Assembly: GCA_030456445.1 (NCBI GenBank) | Contig: JAKDNM010000002.1 | Location: 1 to 64,000, forward strand | Direction of reading: 5' to 3' | DNA: 64,000 nt | Origin: Hyphomicrobiales bacterium | GTDB taxonomy: Bacteria > Pseudomonadota > Alphaproteobacteria > Rhizobiales > Rhizobiaceae | Shown here: positions 27,394 through 36,349 of the stretch, one piece after another | Position numbering within the stretch: the stretch's first letter is position 1 | How the letters are laid out: each line of letters begins with the position of its first letter | Notes under the pieces: generated by a model | The model's input: the letters and a program-made list of their open reading frames with translations, nothing else | Told to the model about the DNA's origin: nothing | Databases searched by the model: none | Program-made: the position numbers and the translations under genes

Positions 27394-28449
27394 ATGTCGA
27401 CATTTGAACGCTATCTCACCCTCTGGGTCGCCTTGTGCATTGTTGCCGGTATCGCGCTCGGGCACGTCATGCCGGGCGCATTCCAGGGGATCGGCGCGGC
27501 CGAGATCGCCAAGGTCAACCTTCCGGTTGCCGCACTGATCTGGCTGATGGTCATCCCGATGCTGCTCAAGATCGACTTCGCTGCGCTCGGCGAGGTCGGT
27601 CGGCACTGGCGCGGCATCGGCGTAACTCTGTTCATCAACTGGGCGATCAAGCCGTTCTCGATGGCACTGCTCGGCTGGCTCTTCATCGGCTGGCTGTTCC
27701 GGCCGCATCTGCCGGCCGACCAGATCGACAGCTATATCGCCGGTCTGATCATTCTCGCCGCCGCGCCCTGCACGGCGATGGTGTTCGTCTGGTCGAACCT
27801 GACCAAGGGCGAGCCGCATTTCACGCTGAGCCAGGTGGCGCTCAATGACGCCATCATGGTCGTAGCTTTTGCGCCGATCGTCGGCCTGCTGCTCGGGCTC
27901 TCCGCCATCACCGTGCCGTGGGGCACGCTGGTCCTTTCGGTCGTGCTCTACATCGTCATCCCGGTGATCATCGCACAACTGATCCGTCGCCGGCTGCTTG
28001 CAACCGGGGGACAGGCCGCGCTCGACCGGCTGCTGGCCAGGCTCGGCCCAGTCTCCCTCGTCGCGCTGCTGGCGACGCTCGTGCTGCTGTTCGGCTTCCA
28101 GGGCGAGCAGATCATCGCGCAGCCCTTCATCATCGGGCTCCTCGCCGTTCCGATCCTGATCCAGGTTTATTTCAATGCCGGCCTCGCCTACGTCTTCAAC
28201 CGCATGGCCGGCGAGCAGCATTGCGTCGCCGGGCCATCGGCGCTGATCGGCGCCTCCAACTTCTTCGAGCTGGCGGTTGCCGCCGCCATCAGCCTGTTCG
28301 GCTTCCACTCGGGGGCTGCGCTCGCGACCGTCGTCGGCGTGCTGATCGAAGTCCCGGTGATGCTCACCGTCGTCTGGATCGTGAACCGATCCAAGGGCTG
28401 GTACGAGCGCGGCGACAAGGTCGCGGCGATTGCCGAGGCCCACCGTTGA
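27394..28449 (+). CDS. acr3: ACR3-type arsenite efflux transporter
   Basis: [52 protein letters not shown]. Confidence 0.95.
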   Translation: MSTFERYLTLWVALCIVAGIALGHVMPGAFQGIGAAEIAKVNLPVAALIWLMVIPMLLKIDFAALGEVGRHWRGIGVTLFINWAIKPFSMALLGWLFIGWLFRPHLPADQIDSYIAGLIILAAAPCTAMVFVWSNLTKGEPHFTLSQVALNDAIMVVAFAPIVGLLLGLSAITVPWGTLVLSVVLYIVIPVIIAQLIRRRLLATGGQAALDRLLARLGPVSLVALLATLVLLFGFQGEQIIAQPFIIGLLAVPILIQVYFNAGLAYVFNRMAGEQHCVAGPSALIGASNFFELAVAAAISLFGFHSGAALATVVGVLIEVPVMLTVVWIVNRSKGWYERGDKVAAIAEAHR

Positions 28450-29159
28450 TGCAGAACGATCTTCCCAATGTCGCTGCTGACAACCTCGACGTGCCGATCA
28501 TCGACCGGCTGCGCGCGACACCCTCGACTCATCCGCCGCGTATCCTGTTGCTCTATGGATCGCTGCGTGAACGCTCCTACAGCCGGTTCCTGACGCTGGA
28601 GGCCGAACGTCTGCTCAAGCATTTCGGCGCGGAAACCCGTATCTTCGATCCGCATGGGCTACCGCTGCCCGATGGGGCCGCGATCGACCATCCGAAGGTG
28701 CGAGAATTGCGCGAGCTATCGGCCTGGTCCGAGGGTCAAGTCTGGACCAGCCCGGAGCGGCATGGCGCGATGAGTGCGGTGATGAAGGCGCAGATCGACT
28801 GGATACCGCTCTCGGTCGGCGCGGTGCGGCCGACGCAGGGCCGGACGCTGGCTGTCATGCAGGTCTCCGGCGGCTCCCAAAGCTTCAACGCCGTCAATCA
28901 GCTTCGTGTGCTCGGCCGATGGATGCGCATGATCACAATCCCCAACCAATCGTCCGTCGCGAAGGCCTATCAGGAGTTCGACGAGGCGGGGCGGATGAAG
29001 CCGTCCTCCTATTATGACCGGGTTGTCGACGTGATGGAGGAACTGGTCAAGTTCACGCTGCTGACCCGCGACGTCTCCCACTATCTCACCGACCGCTATA
29101 GCGAGCGCAAGGAAGCCGCCGAGCACCTGTCCGCGCGCGTGAAGCTCTCAGCGATCTGA
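28449..29159 (+). CDS. arsH: ArsH NADPH-dependent FMN reductase / organoarsenical oxidase
   Basis: [60 protein letters not shown]. Confidence 0.95.
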   Translation: MQNDLPNVAADNLDVPIIDRLRATPSTHPPRILLLYGSLRERSYSRFLTLEAERLLKHFGAETRIFDPHGLPLPDGAAIDHPKVRELRELSAWSEGQVWTSPERHGAMSAVMKAQIDWIPLSVGAVRPTQGRTLAVMQVSGGSQSFNAVNQLRVLGRWMRMITIPNQSSVAKAYQEFDEAGRMKPSSYYDRVVDVMEELVKFTLLTRDVSHYLTDRYSERKEAAEHLSARVKLSAI

Positions 29160-29165
29160 CGCAAC

Positions 29166-29191
29166 GCTATTTCGATGTTTCTCGAAATAGC
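29166..29191. promoter_or_regulatory. Inverted repeat GCTATTTCGA-TGTTTC-TCGAAATAGC upstream of the second arsR
   Basis: 10-bp perfect arms, 6-nt spacer, same TCGA-n6-TCGA geometry as at 26032-26065. Confidence 0.75.
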
Positions 29192-29228
29192 CGTTGACCA
29201 TTCGCCGCACAGACGATAGCTTATTTCC

Positions 29229-29549
29229 ATGAACATCGAACAAGCAGCAAAGCAGCTTGAGGCGCTCGGCAACCCGACGCGGCTTCAGGTCTATCGAATG
29301 CTCGTGCGGGCCGGCGATGACGGATTGCCGGTCGGCAGCCTGCAGGAGAAGCTCGGAATCGCGGCTTCGACGCTCTCGCATCATCTGCACCGATTGATCC
29401 TGACCGGCCTGGTGACGCAGGAGCGTCAGGCGACCACGTTGATCTGCCGCGCCAACTATCCGGCCATGGACAGCCTTGTCGGCTTCCTCGTGGACGAATG
29501 CTGCATCGATGCGCCCTGTGCCGTGACGGAGAGAGAGACTGCCGCCTGA
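29229..29549 (+). CDS. arsR: ArsR family transcriptional regulator (second)
   Basis: AKQLEALGNPTRLQVYRMLVRAGDDGLPVGSLQEKLGIAASTLSHHLHRLILTGLVTQERQ; ECCIDAPC C-terminal Cys motif. Confidence 0.92.
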   Translation: MNIEQAAKQLEALGNPTRLQVYRMLVRAGDDGLPVGSLQEKLGIAASTLSHHLHRLILTGLVTQERQATTLICRANYPAMDSLVGFLVDECCIDAPCAVTERETAA

Positions 29550-29592
29550 TCTTTTTTTGCGCTGTATTTCGATAATCCCGGAAGGACAGAAT

Positions 29593-30987
29593 ATGACAAA
29601 GCAAGCTCTGGAATCCCTCCCGATAGCCGTGATAGGCGGCGGACCCGTCGGTCTGGCGGCCGCAGCGCATCTCGTCATGCGGGGTCTGCCCGTCAAAGTC
29701 TATGAAGCCGGAGATACCGTCGGCGCCAATATGCGCGACTGGGGCCATGTCAGGGTTTTCACGCCCTGGCGATACTGTGTCGACCCGGCGGCGACGAAAT
29801 TGCTCGAACGCCAGAATTGGCGCATGCCGGAACCCGACCTATTCCCGACCGGCGGCGAGATCGTCGCCAAATACCTCGAACCGCTTGCCGCGACGCCGGA
29901 GCTTGCCGGCGTGATCGAAACCGGCGCGCGCGTTGTCGCGATCTCCCGACTCGGGCTCGACAAGGTGGTCAGCCGCGCACGCGGGGAGCACCCGTTCGTC
30001 CTGGCGGTGAAAACGCCGACCGGCGCGCGCCGTGATCTCGCCAGGGCGGTGATCGATGCCTCCGGCACATGGGCAACGCCGAATCCGCTTGGCGCGAGCG
30101 GCCTGCCAGCCGATGGCGAAACCGAGTTCGCGGACCGAATCGCCTATGGCATTCCCGACGTGCGGGGCCGGCATCGTGGAACATATGCCGGGCGAACAAC
30201 GCTGGTCGTCGGCGCCGGACACTCGGCGGCCAACGTTCTGCTCGATCTTGTTCGGCTCGCGGACAAAGAGCCGTCAACGAAGTCGATCTGGGCGACGCGC
30301 AGCACCAATCTCATTCGCATCTATGGCGGCGGCGATGCCGATCAGTTGCCGGCGCGCGGCGAACTTGGCGCAGAAACGAGGGAACTGGTCGAAAGCGGTC
30401 GCGTGCCGCTCGTTTCAGGTTTCGCGATCCTTGCTTTGCGGGAAGAAGACGGTCGGATCATCGTCGAAGGCGAAACGGCCAAAGGAGCGAAGACGATTGG
30501 GCCTATAGACCGGATCGTGGCGGCCACCGGCCAGCGGCCCGACCTTTCCATGACACGCGAATTGCGGCTCGATCTCGATCCGTGGCTCGAAAGCACCAAG
30601 GCGCTCGGGCCGCTGATCGATCCGAATGAACATTCCTGCGGCTCGGTGCCACCGCATGGCCATCGCGAACTCGCTCATCTTGAGCCTGGATTCTATACCG
30701 TTGGCATCAAGAGTTATGGCCGCGCGCCAACCTTCCTGCTGCTGACGGGCTATGAACAAGTCCGCTCGATCGCCGCCGCCCTCGCCGGCGATATGGCGGC
30801 GGCCGACAATGTTCAGCTCGTCCTTCCGGAGACCGGCGTCTGCACCACGACATTCTCCGTCGAAGGGAGCGAAGCAGCGGGATGCTGCGGCGGCCCGGCA
30901 CCAGCCAAGGTCGATGCCTGCTGCGCAGCCGACGCCGTGGCGAAGGACGAAGGCAAGAAGGGATGCGGCTGCGGAGTTGCCGCGTGA
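29593..30987 (+). CDS. FAD/NAD(P)-binding monooxygenase-like protein with Cys-rich C-terminus (arsenic operon)
   Basis: VIGGGPVGLAAAAHL Rossmann motif, second LVVGAGHSAANVLLDL; tail CCGGPAPAKVDACCAADAVAKDEGKKGCGCG. Confidence 0.85.
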   Translation: MTKQALESLPIAVIGGGPVGLAAAAHLVMRGLPVKVYEAGDTVGANMRDWGHVRVFTPWRYCVDPAATKLLERQNWRMPEPDLFPTGGEIVAKYLEPLAATPELAGVIETGARVVAISRLGLDKVVSRARGEHPFVLAVKTPTGARRDLARAVIDASGTWATPNPLGASGLPADGETEFADRIAYGIPDVRGRHRGTYAGRTTLVVGAGHSAANVLLDLVRLADKEPSTKSIWATRSTNLIRIYGGGDADQLPARGELGAETRELVESGRVPLVSGFAILALREEDGRIIVEGETAKGAKTIGPIDRIVAATGQRPDLSMTRELRLDLDPWLESTKALGPLIDPNEHSCGSVPPHGHRELAHLEPGFYTVGIKSYGRAPTFLLLTGYEQVRSIAAALAGDMAAADNVQLVLPETGVCTTTFSVEGSEAAGCCGGPAPAKVDACCAADAVAKDEGKKGCGCGVAA

Positions 30988-32228
30988 GCGTCGCGACCAG
31001 CGACGCAACGCCTTCGCACTACGAGCCGCCGCGCCTCCTCTTCGTCATTCCGGTTCTCGGCGTCACGCAGATCCTTGCGTGGGGCTCGTCCTACTATCTA
31101 CTGGCCGTTCTCGCGCAGCCGATCGTCACCGATACCGGCTGGCCGCTGGCATGGATCGTCGGCGGCCTCTCCCTTGGCCTGCTGGTCGCCGGCATCGTCT
31201 CGCCGCGTGTTGGAGATAGCATTCAGAGGCTCGGCGGGCGTCTCGTGCTTGCGACCAGCGCCGTATTCCTGGCGCTGGGGCTCGCGGGCCTCGCCCTGTC
31301 GCCGAACCTTCCGCTCTACGTCATCTCCTGGCTGGTGCTCGGGGTCGGCATGGGAGCAGGTCTCTATGATGCGGCCTTCGCCACGCTCGGCAGGCTCTAT
31401 GGCCAGCGAGCTCGCACGGCGATCGCGACGCTCACTCTGTTCGGGGGGTTCGCAAGCACCGTTTGCTGGCCGCTCTCGGCGCTGCTTGTGTCAGAGTTCG
31501 GGTGGCGCAACGCCTGCCTGATCTACGCGGCCATCCACGTCGCGGTGCTGCTACCGCTCTATGTCTTCGCGCTGCCGACCGAGCCGAAGCGAGCGCTCCA
31601 CGCCACCTTGGTCCCTGCAAGCCGTGCGGGTGATGCGGCAACCCCGGTGACAGCGGCCACGCCCAAGCTGATCTTCGGATTGGTCGCGCTGGTTATCACC
31701 ATCAGTTCGATGATCTCGGCGATGCTGTCCGTGCATCTGCTGACAATCCTCCAGGCGCGCGAGATCGCGCTTGCGGCCGCCGTCGCGCTCGGCGCGATCG
31801 TGGGACCGTCGCAGGTCGGCGCCAGGGCGATCGAGATGCTGATCAGTCGGTTCCATCATCCGATCTGGACGAAGTTTGCTTCCACGGTGTTCGTGGCGAT
31901 CGGCGTCGGGCTGCTGTGGATCGGCTTCCCGACCATCGCCGCCGCGCTCATCTTCTACGGCGCCGGTATCGGCATTGAGTCGATCGCGCGCGGCACGCTG
32001 CCTCTGGCCGTCTTCGGTGAAGATCGCTACGCCTCGATCATGGGTCGCATCGCCATGCCGAGCCTGATCATGCAGGCGGCGGCGCCATCCCTGGGCGCAC
32101 TGATGATCGATGTGTACGGAGCCCATGCTGCGCTTGCCGGGCTGCTCTCACTCGCTCTCGTCAATGTGCTGCTTGTGTTGATCCTCTACCTGATGCTGCG
32201 GAAGGGTGGGCTTCTCCAGCGTGCATGA
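30984..32228 (+). CDS. MFS transporter (arsenic operon, ArsK-like)
   Basis: 12-TM MFS pattern; GTG start overlapping the upstream stop; operon context. Confidence 0.75.
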   Translation: MSVATSDATPSHYEPPRLLFVIPVLGVTQILAWGSSYYLLAVLAQPIVTDTGWPLAWIVGGLSLGLLVAGIVSPRVGDSIQRLGGRLVLATSAVFLALGLAGLALSPNLPLYVISWLVLGVGMGAGLYDAAFATLGRLYGQRARTAIATLTLFGGFASTVCWPLSALLVSEFGWRNACLIYAAIHVAVLLPLYVFALPTEPKRALHATLVPASRAGDAATPVTAATPKLIFGLVALVITISSMISAMLSVHLLTILQAREIALAAAVALGAIVGPSQVGARAIEMLISRFHHPIWTKFASTVFVAIGVGLLWIGFPTIAAALIFYGAGIGIESIARGTLPLAVFGEDRYASIMGRIAMPSLIMQAAAPSLGALMIDVYGAHAALAGLLSLALVNVLLVLILYLMLRKGGLLQRA

Positions 32229-32546
32229 CGCGCAAGTAGGCCTCGAACAGCGCGGGTCGATCGGCGCCCGCTGGCGGGGACTGCTTCGATCGTGGCGAAC
32301 CTTGGTGTCTCTCCAGGAAGTCCGCGAAGCGAGCAATCATCTTTTCGTGGCTGCCTGCCGCCAGGATCATATAACGTCGATATGCGGCGGCGCCGTCGTT
32401 GTCATAAATCAGCCAATCATGAGGATCGGATGCGAGCCGCTCGAGGCACCGAATGCGCGCCGAGGTTGACAGGCTTGTGAGCGACTTCGCCCCTGTGACG
32501 CCCGCGGCGACCGGAGCGCGCAAACCGGGAAGGGGAGGGGACGGTT

Positions 32547-33107
32547 TTGTCCGAGGCGGAAGGAGGCGACGCGGCTGAGGAGTCGGAGGACGACGCGCTT
32601 GCGGCGGAATTCGCCGAGATCGACGCGGTGCTGGCGCGGTCGTCGAAGCTGCTCAGCAGCGGCGACATTGCGCCGGCACGGCCGCGGCAGGACGATACGC
32701 GCCTGGCCGTGCTCTACGACGAGGACTGGGACGAAAACGCTCGCCTGGCGGAATGGCGAGACGTGCTCGACCGGACCCGCGAGCTTCCGCTCGTCTTGCG
32801 AGCGGCGATCCTCTTGGACGCCTGGACCGACATGGAGGTGTTGCAGCGCGGCGACTGGATCGGGCCGCTGCTGGTCGCAGCACTTCTGCGCCAGCAAGGC
32901 CTCTGCGGCCACCATCTCGCCTGCCTGCATCTCGGCGCCCAAAAGGTGCCGCGCGAGCGCCGGCGGGCGCGGGGCCGGACCGAGCGCCTGCTCGCCTGGA
33001 CAGACGTGCTGTTCGAGGCCGCCAGCTTCGGCTTGAAGGAACATGACCGCCTGCTGCGTGAGGCCGTCCGACACTGGCAGGTTGCATCTTCTTTAATTCA
33101 TCCTTAG
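32547..33107 (+). pseudogene. C-terminal fragment of a DUF1612/HTH (RHE_PE00001-like) plasmid protein
   Basis: DALAAEFAEIDAVLARSSKLL...LPLVLRAAILLDAWTDMEVLQRGDWIGPLLVAALLRQQG; N-terminal half missing. Confidence 0.6.
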
Positions 33108-33136
33108 ATTGGGAGGAATTAGAGAAGGACGTACCG

Positions 33137-33775
33137 ATGGCTTCCCCGCAGACATTGACGTTGAGCGAGGCGGGCTATGTGCTCGACCGGTCAACCACAA
33201 CGCTGAACAGAGCAGTCGATACCGGTGTCATTCGTGCGAAACAGCGCAGGGTCGGCAAGGCTGTGCAGCGCCTCGTCGGTCCAGCGGAACTTCGCTTTCT
33301 GCGACTGGCCGATGAGCTCGATAAGGATCTGACTCCTTCTGGCCGCCGGCGCCTCTACGAGGCGCTGCGGAAGTTATCTGCCAGCACCCATATGGTGCGA
33401 TGGGGCAAGCTCGACCTCGACCTCGCGCGAATCGACAGCGATCTGGAAGTCCGCCTCGCTCGGCTCGAGCACATTCGAGGCTGGGTGGATCGCAGCGAGG
33501 ACCAGTCCGAAGCTTTGATCCGGGATACTGAGATCCCCGCCCACTTGGTTGCTGCGCTCTCCAAGGAGCAGACCGTCGACGAGATCCTGAGCGATTTTCC
33601 GTCGTTGTCGAAGACTCAGGTCGAGGCGGCTATAGAATATGCCAAGGCCTACCCAAAGCGCGGTCGGCCTTACGCTCCTCGGAGCCTGAAGCGGACGCTG
33701 TCGGAGATGGCCGACCTTGGCGTCTTTGATGGAGACGACAGACCGGAGGAATCGGCGCCTCGGGCAATTCCGTGA
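33137..33775 (+). CDS. DUF433-containing antitoxin-like protein
   Basis: N-terminal HTH-like; C-terminal TVDEILSDFPSLSKTQVEAAIEYAKAYPKRGRP DUF433 signature. Confidence 0.8.
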   Translation: MASPQTLTLSEAGYVLDRSTTTLNRAVDTGVIRAKQRRVGKAVQRLVGPAELRFLRLADELDKDLTPSGRRRLYEALRKLSASTHMVRWGKLDLDLARIDSDLEVRLARLEHIRGWVDRSEDQSEALIRDTEIPAHLVAALSKEQTVDEILSDFPSLSKTQVEAAIEYAKAYPKRGRPYAPRSLKRTLSEMADLGVFDGDDRPEESAPRAIP

Positions 33776-34203
33776 CGCTGTACCTTCTTGATGAGAATGT
33801 CCTTCGGGAGGCAGGAGCCCGCGGCAACGACAATGTTCGCCGCTGGCTCGCAACCATCGACGATATTGACCTGCGCTTGAGCGCCGCAACGCTGTTCGAA
33901 AAGCGGCGCGGCGCGCAGGCTCTGAAGAACCGCGACGTCGAACGCTCCGCGGTCCTTCTCACCGCGATCGATGCGCTGGAGAAGTCGTTTTCGGATCGCA
34001 TCATTCCTATTGATGCGCCCGTGGTGGCGGAGTGGACCCGTCTGCTTGCGGGCAAGAACAAGGACCGGTGGGATCTGGCGCTTGCGGCTACGGCGAGGGT
34101 TCATGGGCTTGTTCTCGTCACGCGGAATGTGCGGGACTTTGCCGGGCGTGGTGTCCGCATCCTTAACCCCTTCAAGGATCCGCCTGAAGAGCTCGAGGCC
34201 TGA
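33772..34203 (+). CDS. vapC: PIN-domain (VapC-like) ribonuclease toxin
   Basis: YLLDENVLREA ... DRWDLALAATARVHGLVLVTRNVRDFAGRGVRILNPF; ATGA overlap with the upstream antitoxin. Confidence 0.88.
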   Translation: MTLYLLDENVLREAGARGNDNVRRWLATIDDIDLRLSAATLFEKRRGAQALKNRDVERSAVLLTAIDALEKSFSDRIIPIDAPVVAEWTRLLAGKNKDRWDLALAATARVHGLVLVTRNVRDFAGRGVRILNPFKDPPEELEA

Positions 34204-34322
34204 CCACGTGCACGAGTAACTCTTCGCCCGCTCCGCCATCATGTTGATGGCCAGGCCGCGCGGACTCACATCGAGATGAGCAAGTTGGTTCTCTGCACGG
34301 CTCTCATCAAGAGTGGCGGGGA

Positions 34323-35640
34323 TTGCGCTTGATTTTTGCGAGACGAGCACTGCAAAGGCGACTAAACGACCTGCGCGTGACTCTTGACGGCAGCGCGGTC
34401 GACAATCTAGCGGCGCGACTTAACCGACCGGGCAGAGATCGTCTTGCGGCGATGTGGGAGGTCGCAGTACTTCATGCGCTTGCGGATTCCGGCATGCTTC
34501 GGAGCGAGGTTCCACTCGCTTCGGGGAGCCGCCCGGACGCCTTCTTTGACAATGGGGATCTTCGGTTCACCGCGGACATTACTACCGTGTCAGACGAGGG
34601 GCTCGATGATGGCAATCCTTTTTTCGAGCTGAGCGCGCTTATTGAGAAAGAAAAGACTAAATTGGGTCTGCCTATCGGTGGCGTGGATCTGCGCGTTAAG
34701 TCGATGGACCATCGAACCGGGCGAGGAACCAGGACCGTGCTGCGGTTGCCTCCTCGCAACCAGCTGGGGGCGTTTGTCCGGAACGAGATAGTGCCGCAAT
34801 TGCGCGACCAGATACGTGCCGGCGAATGGCCGTTGCGCGTCGCGATTGACAGTGATGACGCAGGCTTGGACATCACGATAAATCCTGCAAAATCGCCCTA
34901 CAGCCAAGGCGGATTCGCTGCCTATGACGTCCCGCGGATCAAGGACCGCAACCCTCTGTTCAACGCGCTCAAGCCAAAGGCGGAGCAACTCCGCGGTGCT
35001 GAGGGCGTTACAGGCGTGGTTGTGTGCGACGGGGACTGCGCCGCTCTTTCCGAACGTCAACATAGTCGGAATCAAGTATCAGCCGAGACAATCGCCGAAG
35101 ATTTCCTGCGCCAGTATTCATCGATCGATTTCGTTCTCCTGTTGACGATCCGGGAGGCACAGCAATTGTGGCCGCGGGTTGAGCCCGCGGGTCGCCGAGT
35201 ACATCACATCCTTGTGGTCCGCGCGGGATTTAATGCTAAAGACCAGCTGAGTGCCTTGTTTGCCGCGATGATCGGAAAGCTTCCGAAACCCGTGGCGATG
35301 CCGGTTAACGGCGCGCTTCGCGCACGGGAGCCAGGATACGATCTTGGGCATCACGGAGGATACCAGATGGAAGGAAAGAAAATCCGCATCAGTTCGCGGG
35401 AACTGATGGAGGTTCTTGCCGGCCTTCGGACGTTCGCGGACAATGGCGCCAAGAATGTTGAGGCGAGCCGTCGCCAGCCGTCCCGGCCAAGTCCGGTACA
35501 GAACATTTTCCTGAGGAATCTTCAGCACGGCCAGCGTCCAACGGCCATCAATGTCATCATACGGACGAAGACGATGGTGATGATTGGATTGAGTTCGAGT
35601 TCGACGAACCCGACCCGGCGATTTCCCCGTTCAGCTGACT
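34323..35640 (+). CDS. Uncharacterised protein with PD-(D/E)XK-like N-terminal pattern; probable frameshift near 35545
   Basis: MWEVAVLHALADSG...SRPDAFFDNGDLRFTADITTVSD; acidic tail TDEDDGDDWIEFEFDEPDPAISPFS is in the neighbouring frame. Confidence 0.5.
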
Positions 35641-35661
35641 TGCTCAACCGCGGCCGAACCG

Positions 35662-36246
35662 TTGCGAGCGAAACAGACGATCTCTTCTCTCGCCGAGGCG
35701 CCGGAGCCCGACGTTTCGGATGTGATCGACATTATGGCCAACCGGGTGGGTGAGGACCGCCTCTATCGCCTGGCTCCGGTACAGAGCGACGTTCCCGAGC
35801 GGTCGGTTCAACGTATTGCGCCGATGGCGCCCGACACCGGCGAGGGCTGGCCCGGCCATTGGCCACGACCGTCGCGACTGCTGCAGCGACCGGAGCCGAT
35901 CGAGACGGTGGCGCTTCTCCCCGATCATCCGCCGGTGACCTTCACTTGGCGCGGCGTTCGTCGGCGCGTAAAACGTGCTGACGGCCCGGAACGCGTTTTC
36001 GGGGAATGGTGGAAGCGTGACGCGGAGCTCGCCGCGGTCAGGGATTATTTCCAGGTCGAGGACGAGAACGGCGAACGCTACTGGGTTTACTACTCCTACC
36101 ATGTCCCTGGTTCGATGGCCTGGATCTTCTCCGACACTCGTGTGGATATCCGCTTCAACGATCCCAGCGTCCATCGCGAGCGGATTTCACCCCTTCGACT
36201 CTCTTCCTTCCGACCCTCGCAAGGGGAACGATGCCGGGCAGCGTGA
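35662..36246 (+). pseudogene. Fragment of ImuB / DNA polymerase Y family protein C-terminus
   Basis: DRLYRLAPVQSDVPERSVQRIAPMAP...TFTWRGVRRRVKRADGPERVFGEWWKRDAELAAVRDYFQVEDENGERYWVY. Confidence 0.75.
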
Positions 36247-36349
36247 TGATAGCTGACCGACGAGACCGTCACCGGAATCGCACGAAATTGAAGGCGGCTG
36301 CCCGACTACCGCGATCCAGTTGCATATTCGCGTCTTTGCGTCAGGATCT

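Noticed and set aside
26818-28443. 541-aa minus-strand ORF opposite arsC/acr3
   Set aside because: His/Asp/Arg-rich low-complexity translation typical of shadow ORFs opposite GC-rich coding DNA; the plus-strand genes are clear.
32161-32523. 120-aa minus-strand ORF overlapping the MFS gene end
   Set aside because: Partly plausible composition but no family recognised; could be a fragment, so not called as a gene.
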